Origin: Trueperaceae bacterium
GTDB lineage: Bacteria; Deinococcota; Deinococci; Deinococcales; Trueperaceae
Assembly (NCBI GenBank): GCA_024636105.1
Contig: JAGXHO010000160.1
Span: forward strand, 1-7,492
Length of the DNA stretch: 7,492 nucleotides
Reading direction: 5' to 3'
Shown piece after piece: positions 5,821 to 7,492 of this stretch. The notes below the pieces were generated by a model, which was not told the DNA's origin, did not search any database, and saw only the letters and a list, made by a program, of their open reading frames with translations. The translations under genes and the position numbers were made by a program. How positions within the stretch are numbered: the first letter of the stretch is position 1; each line of letters starts with the position of its first letter.

Positions 5821-5856
5821 GCGACGATCGTTGCACACGTGCGACGCTCGTCGCAT
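5819..5856. promoter_or_regulatory. 38-base near-palindrome at the antitoxin start; candidate autoregulatory operator
   Basis: The outer nine bases are perfect inverted repeats (ATGCGACGA at 5819-5827, TCGTCGCAT at 5848-5856). Across the whole 38 bases, 16 of 19 position pairs are complementary. The element overlaps the antitoxin start codon (5818-5820) and fills most of the 45-base gap to the aldehyde dehydrogenase stop. Phd/YefM antitoxins typically repress their own operons by binding palindromes in this position, which is the basis for the call. A hairpin ending the upstream transcript is the alternative. Confidence 0.55.
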
Positions 5857-5865
5857 CGCCACGGG

Positions 5866-7492
5866 TCACGCCCCGTACGGCACCCACACGCTCTTGTGCT
5901 GCACCGCGCGCCGCAGGAAGGCGCGCCCCTCGGCCTGCGCCGGGTCGTACCAGTCGCGCTTGCGACCAAAGTTCACCCAGGTGGCCTTGAGGTTGCCGGC
6001 GCTGCGGCGCTCCACCTCGGCGCTGCCGGCGGCGCTGCCCACGTACCAGTGGACCGCCACCTCCTCGTGGTCGGCGAGCGTCTTGGCGAGCGCGTCGCGG
6101 TCGCCGGTGACCACGTTCAGCGCCCCGCCCGGGACGTCGGAGGCCTCGACCACGTGCACCAGGTCGAGCGCCGCGAGCGGCGACCGCGGCGACGGGGTCG
6201 CGACGACCCGGTTGCCCATCGCCAGCAGCGGCGCCGCCAACGACACGAACGCCAGCAGCGGCGCCTCGTCGGGGCAGCTCACGGCGGCGACGCCCCAGGG
6301 CTCGTGCATCCCGAGCACCACGCCGCGCACGGGCACGCCCTTGACCGCGCCGTCCCACTTGTCGGCCCAGGCAGCGTAGGTGAAGAGCCGCCGTACGGAC
6401 ACGTCCACCTCGCGCTGCGCTGCCGCTTCGTCCGCGCCGGTGAGGCCGCGCAGGCGGTCGACGAAGCGCGTCGCGTCGGCCTCGAGGTTCTCGGCCAGGT
6501 AGTAGAGCACCTGCGCGCGCGCGTGGCCCGACGTCTTGGACCACGCGGTCGCCTTGCGCGCGGCCTCGACGGCGTCGCGCACGTCCTTGCGGTTGCCCCA
6601 ACCGGCTTCGCCGAGGTGCTGCCCCTCGACGCCCCGCACCGGGTAGCTGGTACCGCCGTCGGGGCGCACCTGCTTGCCGCCGACGTAGAGCTTGGGGGTC
6701 CGGTCGAGCCCGCCGCCCGTGGCCGGGTCGTCGCCCAGCTCGGCGGGGCCGGGAGGCGGCACCAGGTCACCCTCGGCGTAGGCGGGGAGCGCGCGGTCGA
6801 TTGGATCGACCAGGTACGCCGCCATGCCCTCGCGGCCCCCTTCGCGACCGAAGCCCGACTCCTTGTAGCCCCCGAAGCCGGCGGCGGCGTCGAACAAGTT
6901 GGTGGCGTTCACCCACACCACGCCGGCCTGCAGCGCCGGCGCGACGTCGAGCGCGGTGGCGACGCTCTCGGTCCAGACGCTCGCGGCGAGCCCGTACGGG
7001 GTGTGGTTGGCGATCTCGACCGCCTCGGCGGGCGTGCGGAAGGTCATCGCGACCAGCACCGGGCCGAAGATCTCCTCGCGGGCGATGGTCATCGCCGGTT
7101 CGACCTCGGTGAAGAGCGTCGGTGGGTAGTACAGGCCTCCGTCGGGAACGTCCCAGGAGGGCTGATGGCAGGTCGCGCCCTCGGCGATCCCCTGCGCCAC
7201 CAGGCGCTTCACCCGCTCGAGCTGCACAGGCGCCACCAGCGCGCCGACGTCGACGGCCTTGTCGAGCGGCGAACCGACCCGCAGCGTCTCCATCCGCGCG
7301 CGCAGCTTGCGAACGAAGGCCTCGGCGATGGGCTCGTGCAACAGCAGCCGCGAGCCGGCGCAACAGACCTGGCCTTGGTTGAGCCAGATGGCGTCGACGA
7401 CGCCCTCGACCGCGCCATCGAGATCGGCGTCGTCGAACACGAGGAAGGGGCTCTTGCCGCCCAGCTCCAGCGTCAGCGCCTTGCCGCTGCCG
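5866..7492 (-). CDS. ALDH16-like aldehyde dehydrogenase with a second, inactive ALDH domain (5' end beyond the window)
   Basis: About 541 residues are visible; the N-terminal part lies past the right edge. The reading frame enters at 7491 with GSGKALTLELGGKSPF, so the apparent start at 7440 is internal. The first domain keeps its catalytic set: the general-base glutamate in LELGGKSP, the nucleophile cysteine in NQGQVCCAGSR (first Cys, codon 7363-7365), and EEIFGPV; it closes with GGYKESGFGREGG. A Pro/Gly-rich linker (about 6700-6770) leads to a second ALDH-like domain starting KLYVGGKQV. That domain resembles the NAD-binding half (ALNVVTGDRDAL, HWYVGSAAGS), but where LELGGK should be it reads WVNFGRKRDW, and it ends at VPYGA with no catalytic cysteine region. 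This is the ALDH16 architecture, in which the second domain is structural. Restoring a usual ALDH N-terminus (about 240 residues) gives roughly 780, the size of bacterial ALDH16. It should oxidise an aldehyde with NAD(P)+; the substrate is unknown. Confidence 0.9.
   Translation of the reverse strand, partial: GSGKALTLELGGKSPFLVFDDADLDGAVEGVVDAIWLNQGQVCCAGSRLLLHEPIAEAFVRKLRARMETLRVGSPLDKAVDVGALVAPVQLERVKRLVAQGIAEGATCHQPSWDVPDGGLYYPPTLFTEVEPAMTIAREEIFGPVLVAMTFRTPAEAVEIANHTPYGLAASVWTESVATALDVAPALQAGVVWVNATNLFDAAAGFGGYKESGFGREGGREGMAAYLVDPIDRALPAYAEGDLVPPPGPAELGDDPATGGGLDRTPKLYVGGKQVRPDGGTSYPVRGVEGQHLGEAGWGNRKDVRDAVEAARKATAWSKTSGHARAQVLYYLAENLEADATRFVDRLRGLTGADEAAAQREVDVSVRRLFTYAAWADKWDGAVKGVPVRGVVLGMHEPWGVAAVSCPDEAPLLAFVSLAAPLLAMGNRVVATPSPRSPLAALDLVHVVEASDVPGGALNVVTGDRDALAKTLADHEEVAVHWYVGSAAGSAEVERRSAGNLKATWVNFGRKRDWYDPAQAEGRAFLRRAVQHKSVWVPYGA

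Overview
The window is a very GC-rich (70% or more by eye), densely packed bacterial segment. It has frequent GTG starts, stop/start overlaps of the ATGA/GTGA type, and two TANNNT boxes placed 6-7 bases before start codons, a spacing typical of leaderless promoters. Together with the gene content this fits a Deinococcota-like genome (Trueperaceae would be my first guess). That assignment is inference; other high-GC phyla are not excluded.

The left third (45-2589, + strand) is a tightly overlapping three-gene cassette: a secreted DUF3179 protein, a TlpA-type thioredoxin with WCPPC, and a CcdA-type membrane thiol transporter. It reads as an envelope thiol-redox relay in which CcdA would carry electrons across the membrane to TlpA, and TlpA would reduce a client. 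The DUF3179 protein is the obvious client candidate, because its predicted mature form has only two cysteines and both lie in one CPLC motif. The CcdA is the standout: its six membrane segments appear in the order 2-3-4-5-6-1 relative to ordinary CcdA, a circular permutation. A strong hairpin overlaps the ends of ccdA and the convergent gene beyond it.

The middle (5086 down to 2609, - strand) is a second overlapping trio: a small secreted SH3-like protein, dihydrofolate reductase, and a Rieske domain fused to the FMN/[3Fe-4S] synthase domain of glutamate synthase, with no glutaminase domain. The functional link among these three is not obvious.

The right third (- strand) holds a toxin-antitoxin pair (Phd/YefM-like antitoxin, PIN-domain VapC-like toxin) with a 38-base near-palindrome at the antitoxin start, probably its operator. 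Upstream of it is a large aldehyde dehydrogenase, cut by the window edge, with a catalytic domain followed by a second degenerate ALDH domain: the ALDH16 architecture. No RNA genes, CRISPR arrays or insertion sequences were seen, and no intergenic gap exceeds about 85 bases.
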